Below are positions 33,773-45,483 of a stretch of DNA of 64,000 nucleotides, piece by piece. A program made the position numbers and the translations under genes. The DNA is from Haberlea rhodopensis (taxonomy: Eukaryota > Streptophyta > Magnoliopsida > Lamiales > Gesneriaceae), in assembly GCA_907163345.1 (NCBI GenBank), contig CAJQUN010000500.1:248001-312000 (forward strand), written 5' to 3'. Under the pieces are notes generated by a model. That model was not told where the DNA came from and ran no database searches. It worked only from the letters and a program-made list of their open reading frames with translations. Every line of letters starts with the position of its first letter. Position 1 is the stretch's first letter.

Positions 33773-36578
33773 AACATCAACACCACACGAACCAAAACAA
33801 CGAATCTCCCAAAAGATTCAACCGGTATGTATAATAATACCGCCTTCCTCTCAAAGAAAAGTCATGAATCCATGATCCTCCAATCATCGAACCACCGTTC
33901 CGAAACCTGGATATATTTATGCCAAAAAATATCCCGGAACCCAGAAATACACACCTGGTTAGAATAGTGTATCCAAAACACTATTACCAAATCGAAACTC
34001 GTATACACCATCTTATACTAATTCCAACAATGCTCTGTACTAATACTATAGTACTTCACAACCTCGAGCATTACTCCAGAGACGTCTCCTCGAACGTCTC
34101 ACCGGAAATACAAAGCCATCACATAGTCCAACACTAGTAGGGCTTACCCCGGTTGATTCACATTCAACCCTCAACCAATGCCAGCTGTCTCCATGACAAT
34201 GCAACCCAAATCTCCCCATGAGATAGAATCAATATAGTAGTGTCACCCACTATCTATATCTCACAAACCATTGTGACTCCCATTGCTTGCCATATGCAAG
34301 AGTGCTCAACCAGAGCTAACAACGACTTGTTGACACTCACGTTGGTATTTCCAACCAAATTGAGCTGCCCCAAAACAACTCCCTCAAAACATTTGACGTA
34401 TAAACGTCTCCGTGAGGTACTCCCTGCCTCAAACATCATACCACAAGGAGGCTACAAACGTCTACCATACCCCTCATCGTATCACCATACGATTCACCCA
34501 GCTCGAACCCAACGAGCAGTATAATGGCTATCACAATCACACTAAAACGTTGCAACCATACCTGGCTAGCGATCCGCTGGCCCCATAGGCTCATACCAAC
34601 CTACCAACGTGACACATGTCTCAACCCGGTATACCATACCGTACAAACCATTAGAGTTGTGGGTCATCACCCAACATATCAAAGCACAATGGACAATCCG
34701 GTGTCCTTGCTCAACTACGATGCAATCCTAATCCATTAGGACTTATTCCTCAACCTCAGGGTGGGTGTGCCCATGCCTAACACACATCACAGCAACAAGC
34801 GAGTAGTTTCCTCAATGACTACTCTTACCACCAATCGCTTGGCCTTAGCCAATCCAGCGAGTATACCCAAAGGATATCATTACTCAAACAATATATACTT
34901 CGAATATGTGCTGCGGTAAAATTCTTGTACGGCGCACCCAATAATTCTTCGAGCAACCTGCTCGGCATAATGGTCTCGTCAACTAGTGACCCAGACACTA
35001 CCATGGGCTCACCAAAGGCACTCAAACCATACAACCCAATACATAAACATGAATGTATTATTCATCAAAACGACGCCACGAGTCCCCATAAACATCCCAA
35101 ATAACATTGTCAAACATATGACGGTACATGTCGATACACGACATCCATAATCTCATCGTCAAACACATGACGGTACATGTCGACACACGACATCCATAAT
35201 CTCATCGTCAAACACATGACGGTATAAAACAACACATAGTATTCCCAATAATGATAACAAAAGTAATATGCCATACCTCATCGCTATCAAGATAGCGGAA
35301 TACCTGTATCCATCGTCCACCAGCGGTACACAAGCAGCACTTATCGCTCGTAGGCGGCATAATCCAGTGCTACGCACATAGTGGTATAACCCATCGCTAT
35401 AGAATCAGCGTCAGCGGCATAAAACATCGCTATAGATATCCGGCGGTATGAACCATCGCCATAGATGTAGCGGAATGTACCATCGTTATATGATACCTGG
35501 CGGCATAAACCATCGCCATAGAATACCCGGCGGTATGAACCATCGCCTATAGAATACCCGGCGGTATGAACCATCACCAATAGAATAGCGGAATAAGCCA
35601 TCGCTATGAATACCCGGGGCATGAACCATCGCCAATAGAATACCCGACGGCATGAACCATCGCCAACAGAATACCTGGCGACATGAACCATCGCCAATAG
35701 AATACCGGGCGACATGAACCATCGCCAATAAAATACCCAGCGGTATGAACCATCGCCAATAGAATAGCGGAATAAGCCATCGCTATGAATACCCGGCGGC
35801 ATGAACCATCGCCAATAGAATACCCGGCGGCATGAACCATCGCCAACAGAATACCTGGTGGTATGAACCATCGCCAATAGAATACCTGGCGGCATGAACC
35901 ATCGCCAATAAAATACCCGCCTGTATGAACCATCGCCAATAGAATAGCAGAATAATCGCGGACTCAAGAGGTACACACACTCATGTAGTACTTTGTTCCC
36001 GATCGCATCGCTACGTCATGACAGCGGCATCATCGCTTCGACGTGTCAGCGGCATGTATCATCGCTTCGACACGACAACGGCATCATTGCTTCGACATGA
36101 CGGTGGTATCCTCGCTTCGACGTAACAGCGGCATTTACCATCACTTCGACACGACAGCGGCATTTACCATCGGTTCGGCATGACAGCGCAAATACCCCTC
36201 GCTTCGACATATTAGCGGCATAATATCCCTCGCAATAGTAATATGACAGCGGTATTATCCTTCGCTTCGACATATTTGTGGCAAATATTCTTCATCGCTA
36301 TAATATGACAGCGGCATGTATTCACATCGCTACGCCATGCATGCAACCGTAATGCATAACCCGTATTCCAATAAACATCGCCATGTGTGTATTTTAATGC
36401 ACCTCGCTTCAAATGTGACATGCAGAATTTCACCATCGCTTCAACATTTAGCGGCAAAGCATTAAAATCATCACTCCGATATATATGCAACCGAAATGCA
36501 TAATCCACGTCCCATATGACCCCGCAACCACCATGGTTAGCAACAACATATCCCAAATATGAACACATATCATAAACG
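33773..36578 (-). other. Element B interior, segment between copia C and the copia solo LTR
   Basis: Non-coding LARD interior colinear with A about 3198-5742. It includes the tandem arrays at 35430-36440. A local duplication near 35105-35225 repeats a block of about 60 bases containing TGTCGACACACGACATCC-like sequence, which A lacks. No gag-pol similarity is seen. Confidence 0.85.
35430..36440 (-). repeat. 31-bp tandem array and AGCG...CGCT modules (B interior)
   Basis: About sixteen 31-bp units lie between about 35440 and 35950. Most have GGCG-N11-CGCC arms, interspersed with AGCG-N11-CGCT units (for example at about 35587 and 35766). From 36000 to 36440 come looser modules with TCGCTTCGACATGACAGCGG-like units. 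The array is longer than in A, so copy number has changed. Confidence 0.9.
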
Positions 36579-38079
36579 TGTTAGTAACCCCATGAGCATA
36601 CAACGCAGCGGAATAAAATTTTAGGATTACAAACCAGTGATCTATACATAGGGATTCATATCGGATTAGAGAATTACAAGTGTCTTACCCTTGTAGCGTG
36701 TTTGAAGCCGAATCCACGGAGCTGCACCACGTCCTACGCCTTTTCGAGTCACTAAGCAAAACTCGATTGGTTTTGCCTCAACAGTATCCACACGATCAAA
36801 TCGGGTGAAGGGATGGATTAATAACACGTTGCTAGACAAGTTATTAATCCTATACACGAAGCTAACTCGATTCACAATCGAAACAAACACCAAACCATCA
36901 AGATCACTCCTCGGTTATCAAGAAAACCGAGAGCTTCTCCTTGAAGTCGGCGGCCGTGAGCTTCTCTTGTAGGTTATGATATTGTGTAGTGTTATATCAA
37001 TTGTCTTACAATTACAACCCATGCAATCATATTAAATATAATTAATTAAAGGCTTTCTTAAAGCTTCATGGGCTTAAGCCCATGATTTAATTAATCCTTA
37101 TGATTATTAATTAAGACTCCTCTTAATTATTTAATTCATCTCATGAATTTAATTTCCCTTCTCGATTTAATCTTTTGTGCGACCCGATAGGATCTCGTAA
37201 TGTTGGCAGTGACATAAAATCTCATTTTATGTCGCAAGCATCGAGCGGTATCTAGCAACACATCGATGCTACCCAAATTACGAGAATGTCAATGACTCGA
37301 CATAACCTTTAGAACTTGTGATAATATTAATCATGTAACTTAATCCCTTTGTCCTTTGTGTTTAGATTGAACACGAGTCATGGAATAGTCATACTCGTAT
37401 ATCCAATCTTTATTTCTTGATCCCCAAGTAGAACTAGAATAAACGAATAAGCTCGATATCTCATATCGACTCATTCGAGCATGGCCATGCATTTTAGTTC
37501 TCACTTGATCAAGGGCCTAACACATCTCCTGTTATATAGGAGGGACAAATCCTATCTCGATCAGTCAACATCCCTCCACATAATTCGTAGTGTATCCAAT
37601 AGTCGCCTTTATAGTATACCCTGTTACGGGTAACGTTTGACGATATCAATATACATAACTCCTTATGTTGGGATCTCTGATGATCACAAGTCGTAAGGAT
37701 TATATACATTATTATCACTATGAGAATTGCATATGACGATCATATAACTATCCATGTTGCATTCTCATGGTGGGTCTGTTCAGTACATCGTTCTCTAACA
37801 TGTACCCATATGCTGATTAGATATCTCATATCAATGAACAATTCATCGATCAACATATACTAGTCTCTACGTATTATCATTATCCCATTCATGATAATAC
37901 TTGACTAGGAACATCTTTAAGAATAATACAATATTATTCTAAGGACATTAACATATATATTAATTCACAATGCACAGTTAAAAGAATAATATATAATAAT
38001 GAATTGCCATTCATAAATCCATAAACATTGTATGTCTTAAACAATCATCTAATGACTTGTCTTAGGGCATATCCCAACA
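36579..38079 (-). mobile_element. Solo LTR of a copia element related to C and G
   Basis: A 1501-bp block, TGTTGGGATATGCCC at 38079 to GGTTACTAACA at 36579 on the minus strand, flanked by the perfect duplication AAACG (36574-36578 and 38080-38084). Element A keeps the empty site (one AAACG near 5742). No interior is present, so LTR-LTR recombination removed it. It retains the segment deleted from the C 3' LTR, and the inverted repeat at 37209-37235 with one mismatch. Confidence 0.95.
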
Positions 38080-38200
38080 AAACGCACATAAGCAACATAG
38101 TTGTGCCACACAACACTAACTATTATCATGCATAGGTATGTGCTTCTCATTCCCATTAACATTTTCCTAGGCCCTCAACAGCCCCAAAGAGCTAACCACT

Positions 38201-38212
38201 GCTCTGATACCA
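38201..38212 (-). other. Element B primer-binding site
   Basis: TGGTATCAGAGC on the minus strand, four bases from the 5' LTR end at 38217. Initiator-Met tRNA type. Confidence 0.9.
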
Positions 38213-38880
38213 CTAATGTAAGGACCCCCATGCCCTTAACCCGTTATTAGTGTATTAATCCATACCATTAGTGCATATAATCATACTATCATGGGGAAGA
38301 CCATATGCAAGTGCTACACCATATTAGCTGTCCATAAAATTCCTTGCATTCAATCCACATAATATTCAAATCCCCCAACCAAGATTACCTATATGACATG
38401 CACCCTCATAATACACTAACATGCTCGCAGTTCACTTGGCAATTCCATACTTAATGCATGCAAACCATAAATGAACAGAGAAAAGCCGTAGCCCATTTAT
38501 ACATTCCATATACACGTAAAATGTACTCACATGAGAGCACCCAATGAATAAGTGTGATGACCAGGGATTATAGGTGTTAATCCCGTAGTATTAATAATCC
38601 CTAAAGTGGTTTTACGTGGCGATTTGGGATTTAATCGAGGTGTTGGGCCTTCTGGGCTCGTTTATTTGGGTAGTTGGGATCGTTGGATCCAGAGGTTGAG
38701 ATTGTATTCACATTACGGTGTAAAACCTAAGAGTTGGGTTTTGATGTGTCTCGGAATCTCGGGTGCTGTGTGAGCACCGGTAGAGGGTTTTGGAGTTAGA
38801 GAGAGAGTTTTTGAAAACAGATGATTTTTAAGGAATCATGATGTATTTGTGGGGCTATTAATTTTTCGGGGTATTTTTGC

Positions 38881-38888
38881 TATAAATA
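38881..38888 (+). promoter_or_regulatory. Predicted TATA box of the D 5' LTR
   Basis: TATAAATA in GGTATTTTTGCTATAAATAC, the same position as TATATATA in A, B and F LTRs, followed by a CT-rich leader. Its copy in the 3' LTR is at 45813-45820. Confidence 0.6.
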
Positions 38889-39763
38889 CCATTTGAACCC
38901 AAGATTTTAGGAAATTATCATTTCAGCCCTCTCCTTCCTCTCTCTTTCCCGTCCACGCGATTCCCGTCTGCTACAGGACCCCCGCCGCTTCAAGCGGTGC
39001 GCCAGCCGCCGTCCGGCCGCCGATCGGCGCGTGCGACCTACCGCCGTCTTCGTCTCGACGAGGCGCTTCTTTCCCCTCCATCAATTCGAGGTTTCGTCGC
39101 GTGTGGAAGTCGAATTTTGCTGGTAAGCGTCGATCCCCAATTTCTAGGGTTCTTCGATTTTCGTTTGATTTTGCTTCCGATTTCGTATGGATAGCCTCCC
39201 TTACCCCTTTTGCATCCCTCTCATGTTATTCCCTACTAAATTCGGTGGTTTTGGTTCGAAATTATTTTCGAAAATTGTAGGGTTTGATTTCGATTTTTGG
39301 GGGTTTTTGGCAGGGGTATTATTTCGTGCAATTGATCGATTATTGCATGTTTTAAGAGTATTATGATGCTTGATTGAGATCGAATTGAAAAGCTTTGGTT
39401 CGAATTTGAAGGATTTTAAGGGTTTGAATTTAAGGGCTTGTTTGGATTCGAAATTATGGGGGTTGAGTTCGAAAATGGGGAGTTTTTGTCAAGGGATGTT
39501 GATTCTTGCTTGGATAGCTTAATTGACATTTTAGATGAGTTATGGTATTTAATTGGGTTCGAAATTGTGAGATTGAGGTTCGATTTTTGTAGGGCATTCT
39601 TGAACAAATTTCGATTGTCTCATTTATTCCTTCCCTGCATGTACCCTGCCCCGGGTCTTTTAAGAGGATAATTGTCGTGTATTGACAATGTTGTGAGGGA
39701 TATGGGTGTGCTTGAACATAGGTTACATGTTCGTAAATAATGGTGAATTGTTTATCGTGTTAG

Positions 39764-39839
39764 CACATCATTCCTCGGGGCATGGAACTCGAGCAAGGCT
39801 TGGCTCGGACTTCGGAGATTTAAGGTACGTGCGACGTAC
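39764..39839 (+). promoter_or_regulatory. Mini-exon-like block and donor hairpin (D 5' LTR)
   Basis: 61 nt between TTAG and TTTAAG|GTACGT, with GTACGT-GCG-ACGTAC forming a perfect 6-bp stem. Copy in the 3' LTR at 46696-46771. Splicing is inferred only. Confidence 0.5.
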
Positions 39840-40036
39840 GAGCATTATTATATATATGTGAAATGCATAAGGTGTTTTTGATTGCATTGAATGTTTTGCG
39901 TATGGTTATACATACATGTTGATATAGCCAAGGAATGACCCAAATCTTGATATCGCCGCTTGTAGCGTGCGTGACACTAGAGTAGGATGACTCTTGCATG
40001 ATATATGGGGTACTGGGTTTATATGACTATATTATG

Positions 40037-40187
40037 AGACATTTGAGATGTCTAGGTTTGTAGAATCATGCATTCTTCGTAAGACATTTGAGATGTCTAG
40101 GTTCGTAGAATCATGTATTCATTATGAGACATTTGAGATGTCTAGGTTTGTAGACTCATGTATTCATTATAAGACACTTGAGATGTC
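40037..40187 (+). repeat. Four 45-bp tandem units with hairpin arms (D 5' LTR)
   Basis: AGACAT-TTGAG-ATGTCT (6-bp arms, 5-nt loop) repeats at 40037, 40082, 40127 and 40172 with exact 45-bp spacing. The last copy has AGACAC. The identical array in the 3' LTR starts near 46969. It sits where other LTRs carry AGCG/CGCT modules. Confidence 0.92.
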
Positions 40188-41221
40188 TAAGTATAATGAA
40201 GGAATGGTAAAATAAATGCTAAGGCATTTGAGCTATCTGTGATTGATAGCAAGGTTGTGAAATCAGTATTAGATATTGTGATATCTGTAATTGCATGTTT
40301 AATGAATTTGTAATCACTATATGTTGATATTCGAGGATCAGGCATGCGATGTGTAAATCAATGTGTTGATTTACTGATTTATGAGATTTGATGAGTTTGA
40401 TGTTGTGAGAACAGGGACAGTACACGGAATCCCGGATGAGGATGTTGCCATCCAGGGAGTATCATTTAAATTCATTAGCATTTACCTTTGTTGTAAATTA
40501 TGAATTTCATTATTATGATTATGGGATTTTGTGTATTGGTATGCTCACCCCGTTGGGGGCTGTCTCTGTTGGGACAGGTGGACAGGTACATCGATGGCTA
40601 TGGAGCTGAGCTCGAGCTGTTGATTTGAGGTACTCCCAGGATCGTGGTACCAGGGCTTGATGGAGCACGGTATCGTATAGAGTACCTATATATACACCTG
40701 AGGATTTATACATATTCATATTCATGATGCTCGCATGTGAGCACGATTATACTTGTATATGGATTGTATATAAAGGCATGAGCCTTTCTCTCTTTCATTT
40801 AAGGTTGCATGCAATTAGGTTGAATTGCTAGAATGATATGAGAGTCATTGGTGTATTATGTGGGTGTTGGAACCCACTTTTGTTGACGTATGTGTGGTGT
40901 CTTCCCTGGCTGGGAATCTACTTGTATTACTGCTTTCTGTTGAGTATTATGTGTTCCCTGGCCGGGAATTTTGTTATGTGTTGTACTCTGTTTTGGGATA
41001 GCTCTATTTATGGGGAGACTCTGCCCAAATTTTTGTAAAAGTTTACAATGTGAAAAGCGGCACCAAGGGGTTGGTAAAGGGCAAACATATGAGTCTTTTA
41101 TTGACAGGCAATGATTAAGTATCATCAGAGCTTCCCGATTGACATTTTATAGAAAGCATGTACCACACATAGTGGTTAATACACTAATCAAGGTTTTAAG
41201 GGCTTGGGGTCCTTACATTAG

Positions 41222-41233
41222 TGGTATCAGAGC
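41222..41233 (+). other. Element D primer-binding site
   Basis: TGGTATCAGAGC, four bases after the LTR. Initiator-Met tRNA type, the same as T. Confidence 0.92.
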
Positions 41234-41629
41234 AGTGGTTGCTCATTGGGGCTGTTAAGGGCCTAGGAAGTTATTGATAGCACATATTTATGCATGATGG
41301 CATTAATGTTGTATGACATAGCAAATTGTTTATGTGCTATTATGATATGAAAAGTGGTATTGCTAACCATTGTGGTTGCAGGAATCGTGTGGAACACGAT
41401 AGGATGACATTTATGGGGATGTCTGGCACTCCGTGTGTTATGTGCCAAGGAAGCTGGTTTTAAGAAAATCAGATAAAGGGATATTTCCGAGGTAACATGT
41501 ATTTTACGATGTCTTGTTGACACATGATGAATGCAAAGTGGTGCATTGAGGTTATGGTATATGTTATTGTGCATTGTTTTTGCATATGCATGTCTTGAGT
41601 CAAAGTTATCTTAGTAAGGATTTTAATGG

Positions 41630-41790
41630 CTTATGCTAAAGTCCATATGAAGCGATGAAGAGTCCCGCTTATATGGAGTAGCAACGCTAAAGTCCATTGG
41701 AAGCGATGAAGAGTTCCGCTTACATGGAGTAGCAACGCTAAAGTCCAGTGGAAGCGAGGAAGAATTCCGCTTTCCTGGAGTAGCAAGAAG
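41630..41790 (+). repeat. Three AGCG-N11-CGCT units in a roughly 51-bp repeat (D interior)
   Basis: AGCGATGAAGAGTCCCGCT, AGCGATGAAGAGTTCCGCT and AGCGAGGAAGAATTCCGCT are each 19 nt with 4-bp arms, separated by TATGGAGTAGCAACGCTAAA-like spacers. Confidence 0.9.
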
Positions 41791-42044
41791 CATTAAAATG
41801 TACTAATGATAAGGGCTCAGGATGAAATAAGGATTTAAAGAAGGATATCATGACATTTATTTGTGAAACCATACATTCTCATAATGTGTTTTTATTATGA
41901 ATTGAATGTGGATGCATAGCGTATATGGCTATTGTTGTTAACCCTGATGGTTGCAGGTTACAGGAAATATGGAGTATAAAAAGGAATGATGATTACACAT
42001 TCCAGGAGTCCTGCTTATGACAGTGAGAATTTTTATACTTACGC

Positions 42045-42275
42045 TTGACCGCTAAAAATGTGGAGCGGGCGGGGATGCTCGCTTGCACATGGAGGCGGGG
42101 TATTCCATACGAAGCGAGGATGATATACCGCTTGTATGAAGAAGCTTATGCTTGTACCGCTAAAAATGTGGAGCGGGCAGGGATGCTCGCTTGCACATGG
42201 AGGCGGGGTATGCCATACGAAGCGAGGATGAGATACCGCTTGTATGAAGAAGCGAGGATGAGATGCCGCTTGTTA
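42045..42275 (+). repeat. Two-copy direct repeat of about 110 bp (D interior)
   Basis: ACCGCTAAAAATGTGGAGCG begins each copy (near 42048 and 42157), and they agree almost throughout. They are built from AGCG...CGCT-type modules. The open frame across them is a by-product. Confidence 0.9.
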
Positions 42276-42370
42276 GGATGATGATTCATTCCTATGTGAT
42301 GACACGGATGATAGCGGTGATGTGTCCCGCTGTATCGATTTATATTCATTTCTCTATGAGGACACGGTTT

Positions 42371-42790
42371 ATAGCGACGGTTCATTCCGCTATATTTATT
42401 GGCGATGGTTCATTCCGCCAGGCGTATTTATAGCGACGGTTCATTCCGCTATATTTATTGGCGATGGTTCATTCCGCCAGGCGTATTTATAGCGACGGTT
42501 CATTCCGCTATATCTATTGGCGATGGTTCATTCCGCCAGGTGTATTGATAGCGATGGTTCATTCCGCTATATCTATTGGCGATGGTTCATTCCGCCAGGT
42601 GTATTTATAGCGACGGTTCATTCCGCTATATCTATTGGCGATGGTTCATTCCGCCAGGCGTATTGATAGCGATGGTTCATTCCGCTATATTGATTGGCGA
42701 TGGTTCATTCCGCCAGGAGTATTTATAGCGATGGTTCATTCCGCTATATCTATTGGCGATGGTTCATTCCGCCAGGTGTATTGATAGCGA
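42371..42790 (+). repeat. 59-bp tandem array of paired AGCG/CGCT and GGCG/CGCC modules (D interior)
   Basis: About seven copies of a 59-bp unit. Each holds two 19-nt modules: AGCG-ACGGTTCATTC-CGCT and GGCG-ATGGTTCATTC-CGCC. The 11-nt centre is nearly the same, while the arms change together. Related to the 31-bp arrays of A and B on the opposite strand. Confidence 0.93.
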
Positions 42791-45470
42791 TGCCTCTTTC
42801 CGCTACTATGTGGACGATGATTCATACTCAGGTGTATAGCGAGGTTTCATGCCACTTATTATATGACGAGGTGTCATGCCGTCGATTCTATAGCGAGGGA
42901 TTTTGCCGCTATGTACTCAGCACAGGATTTTGCCGCCTTCGAGCGATGGGTGCTGATTACGCACTATTATTGAGCGACGGAGACAGGTATGACGCTATAT
43001 CACTAGCGATGAGGTATGAGATATTGCTATTTTATTAGCTTTATTGTAGCTGGCATGCATTGATATACATGTTTTATTATGCCTATTTTACTAGCATGAT
43101 AGTGGATGACATACGCTGATGTACATGTATCGTCACTAGTGGGCAATGTTTTAGATGCCATGAGTTGGCATGTGTCGTCACGGGATGACGATGACGATGG
43201 TGTAGGAGATGTCTTATTAGACATGCATCATCGTTACGATGATCGATGCGTTGAGTATACGTATTCAGTGGTATGCCTTGGGTGCCAGTACCGAGCACAA
43301 GGTGGTGTGTGCGACACCGATGGACGTGACCCTTATACCGAGCGGGTTGCTCGAGGAATGGATGGATGCGCTGTACATGTGATTGTACCGCAGCTTATGT
43401 TTGGGGGTAATCATTTTACGAGTGGTGATACCCTAGAAGTATGCTCGTTGGAATGGCTTTTGGCCATGTGATTTGACGACAGGAGTAATCATGGAGGAAA
43501 GTACTTGCTTTCTGTCGATGTGACATGTGGTGGACATGGTCACACCACCCTTGAGGGTGTAGGATGGGTCCTAAGGGAGTAGGATCAGGTTATGTTAAGT
43601 ACATAGGGACATTGGGTTGTCCAGGGTATATCGGCATTGAGGAATGTTGGATAAAGACCCACTACTCTATTGAGTTTTTCTCCCATAGTATGTTATACCA
43701 TGTGGAAACGTCCGTCTAATTGGTAGGTTTGAGGTAAACCTAAAGAGGCAGAGACTAGGTTGTCTGCCGCGTGTGTGTAGCACCATGATGGGCTTGCTAG
43801 AGCCGTTACACTGCTCGTTGGAACCAAGTTTGGCAAATCGTAAGGTGATACGATGAGGATTGTGGTGGACTCTAGTAGTCACCATGTCATTGAGGTTAAG
43901 GTTGTTCATGCCTCACTGAAACGTGTATACGTTTATGTTTAATCTTGGAGACTTGTCTGGGACAGCTCAGGATGTTGGAGTACCAACAAGAGAGTCATCA
44001 GGTTGTTATTGACTCAATCTAAAGGAACCCGTGTATTGGGATACAATGGGTGTTATTGTATCCAGTTTTTCCGAACGATGGTTCGAGACTTGTGGATCTC
44101 GAGTTCGATGGCATTTCCATTGCGAGGAAGGAGGTAGTATTATACCTATTTGGGAATCTTGAAAGATTCGGTAAGTTGGTGCAAGTGGTGTTGATCTTGG
44201 GAATCACACCGTGTATTGTTAATCGTCGATTTTCATCCTCCACTGAGTAAGGAATGACTCAGAATTGACGGTTGTGTTTGGGGCTTAGGGATATGTGGTA
44301 GATACCCGAGCCGAGTGCATTGAGTATGCATGCGACATCAGTGCTTAGGCAGGTATACCGGTGAGTATACGGATGCCAGTTATTGATTTCCTCTCTGTTA
44401 AGCATAGAGTTATGCTATTTTTGGATGGTTAAATCTCTGATGTGAGATATGGAACACCTTGAGATTGGGAATCTCCATGGCACGATGATTATGAGGAATG
44501 ATCGTGAAGTTAGTTGACTCCCTTGAGGAGGGATTTTCTTGTGAGGGTTAAGGTATTTCCCTTATTGGTGTTTTCCTTCGAGTTATGCGACAGCCTTCCC
44601 AAGTTTGGATTGTTAAATCCGAGGATTTTCAAGGGATGGCAGGATTTCGGATTGGTTGAGTGTCGCTGACGACACAAGCGTTGAGGATGCAATGGGTTTA
44701 TTGCATGCCCCTTAAGAAATTTAAACTCTGCGGAGTCTCGGTTGTTATTTATGATCAGGACGTGATTCTTGGAACATCCGGAGGTGGACATCTTGTGAGA
44801 TGTCTTTTGTTTGAATTTGTGGCCGTGAGTTGCCCAAATTAAGTTGCAATGAGGCGACTACTCCTTCGATGGAGGAAGTTTGAAGTGGAAACCAGGTTTG
44901 ATATGGGTACACCGTGGTTGTACTAGTGTTTCCTTCGTAACGATGTATGTTAGACATCGTAAGTCATAGTAAAATATCATTGGATGATATCTTCGATAGA
45001 ATCAAGAGCGATTCGAATCCTTGCAGTTTCAGTTGACTAACTGCTTTTGGACTGTTAGCGTTGAGTTGTGCTGACGCTCTTTGACGTTATGATGGATTTG
45101 GAAGTCTATTCCACTCCAGAGTTTGACACGAGGTCAACGTTCTTACGGTTGAGGTGTCATTCGGGATGTGTTCGTACTGTTGTATTAGATCAAAGGATGA
45201 CTGTCCGATCTACAGTCGTAAGTATTGGTTGAATTGCAGTCATGAGAGGCTGACTTCTGGGATGACCCGCATCGAGGTACGTTTTACCTCTTGGGTGTTA
45301 TGTTGGTTATGGTATGTCGCTCTGTTTCAGAGATTAGATGAGAGGTAAGTATCCTCGCGTTTATTAATACGATTCTGATATGGTCAGGAATCGATGTTAT
45401 GGCTTCATGTTGTTGTGCAGCCTGGGTGTTACGTGATACACCAGTGCTAATTTCGAGGACGAAATTCTTT

Positions 45471-45483
45471 TAGTGGGGGATAT
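45471..45483 (+). other. Element D polypurine tract
   Basis: TAGTGGGGGA then TAT, directly before the 3' LTR. Similar to AGTAGGGGAGTAT of T. Confidence 0.85.

Larger units (their letters stand above)
38553..41217 (+). repeat. Element D 5' LTR (2665 bp)
   Basis: Runs from TGTGATGACCAGGGATTA to TTGGGGTCCTTACA. TATAAATA at 38881-38888, CT-rich leader with a GC-rich patch (38950-39065), donor-like TTTGCTG|GTAAGCG (GT 39123-39124), acceptor-like CGTGTTAG (ends 39763), 61-nt mini-exon-like block (39764-39824), hairpin GTACGT-GCG-ACGTAC (39825-39839), then four 45-bp units with AGACAT...ATGTCT arms (40037-40187). It lacks the CGATCGATCG cluster. Confidence 0.95.
41234..45470 (+). other. Element D non-coding interior
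   Basis: Leader GGGGCTGTTAAGGGCCTAGG matches A and B. From about 41630 to 42960 it is a chain of inverted modules and tandem repeats. From about 42960 to 45470 it is unique sequence with only short chance frames (all below 125 residues, no recognised domain). Parts of this tail match A and B (for example the GATACGATGAGG region near 43852). No gag-pol remnant is recognisable. Near the end ATTTCGAGGACGAAAT precedes the purine tract. Confidence 0.85.

Noticed and set aside
38997..39194. 65-residue frame in the GC-rich leader of D, identical in both LTRs
   Set aside because: It needs a GTG start, is absent from A, B and F, and runs across the donor-like site. Identity between LTRs only reflects recent insertion.
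42371..42790. CRISPR-like repeat array
   Set aside because: Units are contiguous with no unique spacers, there are no cas genes, and the context is a plant LTR element.
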